DNA of 64,000 nt from Cinclus cinclus (Eukaryota; Chordata; Aves; Passeriformes; Cinclidae), in assembly GCF_963662255.1 (NCBI RefSeq), contig NC_085047.1:49660006-49724005 (forward strand). Direction: 5' to 3'. A program made the position numbers and the translations under genes. Below, piece by piece: positions 61,201 through 64,000 of the stretch. Below the pieces are notes generated by a model, which made no database searches, was not told the DNA's origin, and was given only the letters and a program-made list of their open reading frames with translations. Position 1 is the first letter of the stretch; the number at the start of each line of letters is the position of its first letter.

Positions 61201-64000
61201 GTTCCTTTGAACTCTGAATTTGACAGGGGGTTAAGAACTTTTAAATCCCTGCAAATTTCCTGAAAAGTAAACATCTGTGTAGAGGGAGAGCTACTCTGTA
61301 AGTGTTTGGACAGAGAGAAAGGGAAAGGTATGGACTCACATACTGTGAGATACCAGAGGATCTGCGTGGGACAGGGCTCTTCATAAATATCCCAGCTGTG
61401 AGAAAATGTGCTTTACTCCATCATTGCAGAAATGGAGATGCAGAAAGAACTCAGTTATCTTCTCCTCTGCTCACAAAACAGCATCTATAACCACAGTTGT
61501 AATAGGCTCAGTTTCACCTTACATATAGAAGCTTTCTTCTGGTAAACTACAAGCTTCATTTTTTATTAATACTTATTTTATGCATTTCTTTGTTTGGGAG
61601 CAAAAAATACATATTCATTGAGACTACTATAAGAAGGGAAAATGCTTGTTTTTTCTTTCAAACATTAGATCCCCTCAGTCAATCAGATGATTGCAAATGC
61701 ATGTTTTTTATTTTTAAATCCCATAACATCCAATTAATTTAATTTAATATCTTGCATCTAATCATACAATATATTTTCCTCATGGGTGGAAAGTATTTTG
61801 TGCTTTACCAAAACATGATAAGTGGCCATTCATTTCATTCTACCCTTTTGTGTCCTAAAGCACATCTAGTGCTGTTGGTCAACAATTGTATTCTTCCCAG
61901 TTGAGATACCAGTCAAACTGGTGAGGCACAAAAGGCCTGTTCTGGACATTGTGACTACTTTCATAGTTTTTGATTCATAGCTTCTTTCATAGCTTCATTT
62001 TGCTTATCAAATATTTATGGTTAAGAGAACAGACTTTTTAAATGAAATTGCTTGCTGTGATTTCACCTAATGGCTTCATGCTTTAAGAGAATTAATCCAT
62101 GAAGTATCTTAGATTTAGGGAAGATTGTCTCCTTAGGGTAAAGCTCAACTCTTGCGAATTGCATTTGATAACATCAGGGATTTAGAAGCCTTGATAAAAA
62201 CTTCTGCTTCAGAAGCTTTCTGACATGGAACAAACAGACCTTGTTTTGTCAGACAGAATAAGTGATGAAAGGTTTTTATTTTTACAGAGAGTAAATTCCT
62301 GTAAATTTCTTGCATCAACTTATGATATGCTGGTATCCTCCAAAGATGTCACAATTTCTCTCAATCTACAGTATAAATGTATGAATGAAAGTTAAGAAGT
62401 CTACAATGCTAAACTTGTCAAAAATCATCCAGAATAAGTGGGCTCTCTATGTACTGTGACATCACAATTATGCTAATTTTCTTACCCTGAAATGCACCTA
62501 TTGCAGTTGAATTATTACAGTTGCATACAAACCCAGATGGAACATCAGCCTGACCCATTGCAACAGATCCTATATTCTCTTGGAAATGTAGCAGTTTGAA
62601 GGTCCAGTTTCAGGTTACAATCCAGCAGAACAGTAAGACAACACTTAGTTGTCCCGTTTAAACCATTAATTTATTTGGGCATTTATATCTAAGCACGTGC
62701 TAAAATATGTCCTGAGCTGGAGGAGGGTCTTCTGATGGTAGATGGTACTTAGTGTTAGTCAGCTCAGCTTCAAATACTGCACAACAGCACATATTTATTC
62801 TGTTTTATTGGCACTTGGCTGCCTTCTAGTTTCTTAGTTGCTTAGCAAAATAATGAAATTGAATATTATAATGCTGCATGCATTGCTGGATCAAATGGTG
62901 TTTTACAGATGAATGGAGAGCTAAGTTTTGTCATTTCTGCATTAATAGCATCATTATCGTTGTTTTTATTATTATTGTCCATTGTATTATTTTGCAAATG
63001 AGATATTAAAGGCCCAAGTAGATTAGGTTTGAGATTCATCTATCCTAATTAGATATCTCAAAGTTAGAATGCCTCAGCCTGCAGCACTCACCATAGGCTT
63101 CTTTTCTAATCAGCAAAGAGGAGCAGGCAACTCTTGAAAATAATTCAGGTCTTCCTAGAAGAGAGGTTTTGCTGGTGTCTTCTCTGCTGATCACAAAGAG
63201 ATTGTGGAGTCACTCATTCAAATTCATGTAGTCAATATTTTAGGGAAACATTTTTGCTGAGTTCATTGTGGTCACAAAAGTGCCAGTGGCAAATGTGAAA
63301 ACTGAATTCAAGTTTGGTTTTTCTTCTGATCTGTGCTTTGGTTCTCCCCCTGGTTCCTGGGTTTCAGGATATTTCATTTCAGGACCCTGACTTGCAACAT
63401 TTTGCTAATTCAGATTGGGCATGAATGTCCAATGCCACAAAGGACCACAGACTGTTATGAGGTGTCAGTGAGTGGTACTTTTCTGCCAGCAACTTCAGAG
63501 ATACCTGAACATAAATAATGTTGGGGAATCTTCAGCTGTTTGGTGCATATCTTCGTTATAAAATATTTATGAATTTTGTAATCCTTACTAAAATCGTGAT
63601 TCTGCAAACTAGTATGAGACAAAGCTTGGTGCTCTGGTGCTTTGTTTTCCCCTTGTTTGTGTGTTTCTCTTTGTTAAACTTCATTTTTCTGATACATAGC
63701 ACTAGAAGCAGTCTTCTACTGCCTCCCTCATCCCCAGGGAAGGAGACAGTGGAGTTGCCAAAATGGGTTTTCCTCTGTGTCAAAGTCATGGAGAAAAGCT
63801 GAATTTGGTGTTAGAGGTTTCTCCTGCTGGACTGGTAGACAGCCACTGTCCCGCAGAGCCCCTTTATACCATGACTTGCAGTGTTTAAAAGTTGATCCTA
63901 ATAGTTTGAGTCATATTTACAACTAGTCACTTATGTCTTAGAATGGAGTCCCATCGTGGCATTACCAAAATCTTGGATGTGTTGCCTGACTCTTGGCTTC
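58241..64000 (+). other. MTUS2: MTUS2 downstream intron, last part in window: no gene seen
   Basis: AT-rich sequence with T runs (near 60473-60485 and 60515-60524). The open frames are short and unrecognised. I found no exon resembling the next MTUS2 segment, so the intron probably continues past the end of the window. Confidence 0.6.

Overview
This window is nuclear DNA from a bird, most likely a songbird (passerine). Two degenerate CR1 LINE 3' fragments of the avian type and a tRNA-Ile-derived SINE with a CR1-like tail (the zebra finch TguSINE1 type) support this. Very little of it codes. I recognise one protein-coding exon, on the + strand at 2839-3045, belonging to MTUS2 (TIP150/CAZIP), a microtubule plus-end protein. 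Everything else looks like intron: AT-rich, CpG-poor, with simple repeats and old transposon remnants. The many short open frames are consistent with chance in 64 kb of such sequence.

Layout. 1-2838: 3' end of the intron before the exon, ending in a strong polypyrimidine tract and AG. 2839-3045: 207-bp symmetric phase 1-1 exon encoding the conserved Pro/Ser-rich, basic segment of MTUS2. 3046-64000: the following intron, at least 60.9 kb, in which I found no convincing further MTUS2 exon. As I recall the human protein, the next segment starts just after an Arg with Ser-Thr-Phe-Gly. Nothing resembling it appeared among the open frames I examined, so the next exon probably lies beyond the window.

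The intron holds a minus-strand MIR-like remnant (8838-8950), a small CpG-rich pocket (about 14480-14700), a plus-strand MIR-like remnant (17430-17556), a TG/TA microsatellite (18752-18810), a 25-bp perfect palindrome with a repeated half (19592-19659), CR1 fragments at 32694-33092 (minus) and 41767-42039 (plus), a CA microsatellite (40372-40408), the SINE (43839-43971), and a GC-richer zone at 56390-58240 where several long open frames overlap.

No operon, CRISPR array, rRNA gene or intact mobile element is present, and I found no convincing undescribed system. The observations most worth checking are the CpG pocket as an internal promoter of MTUS2, a possible truncated transcript made by reading past the exon into the intron (in-frame stop at 3126, AATAAA at 3248), and the palindrome.
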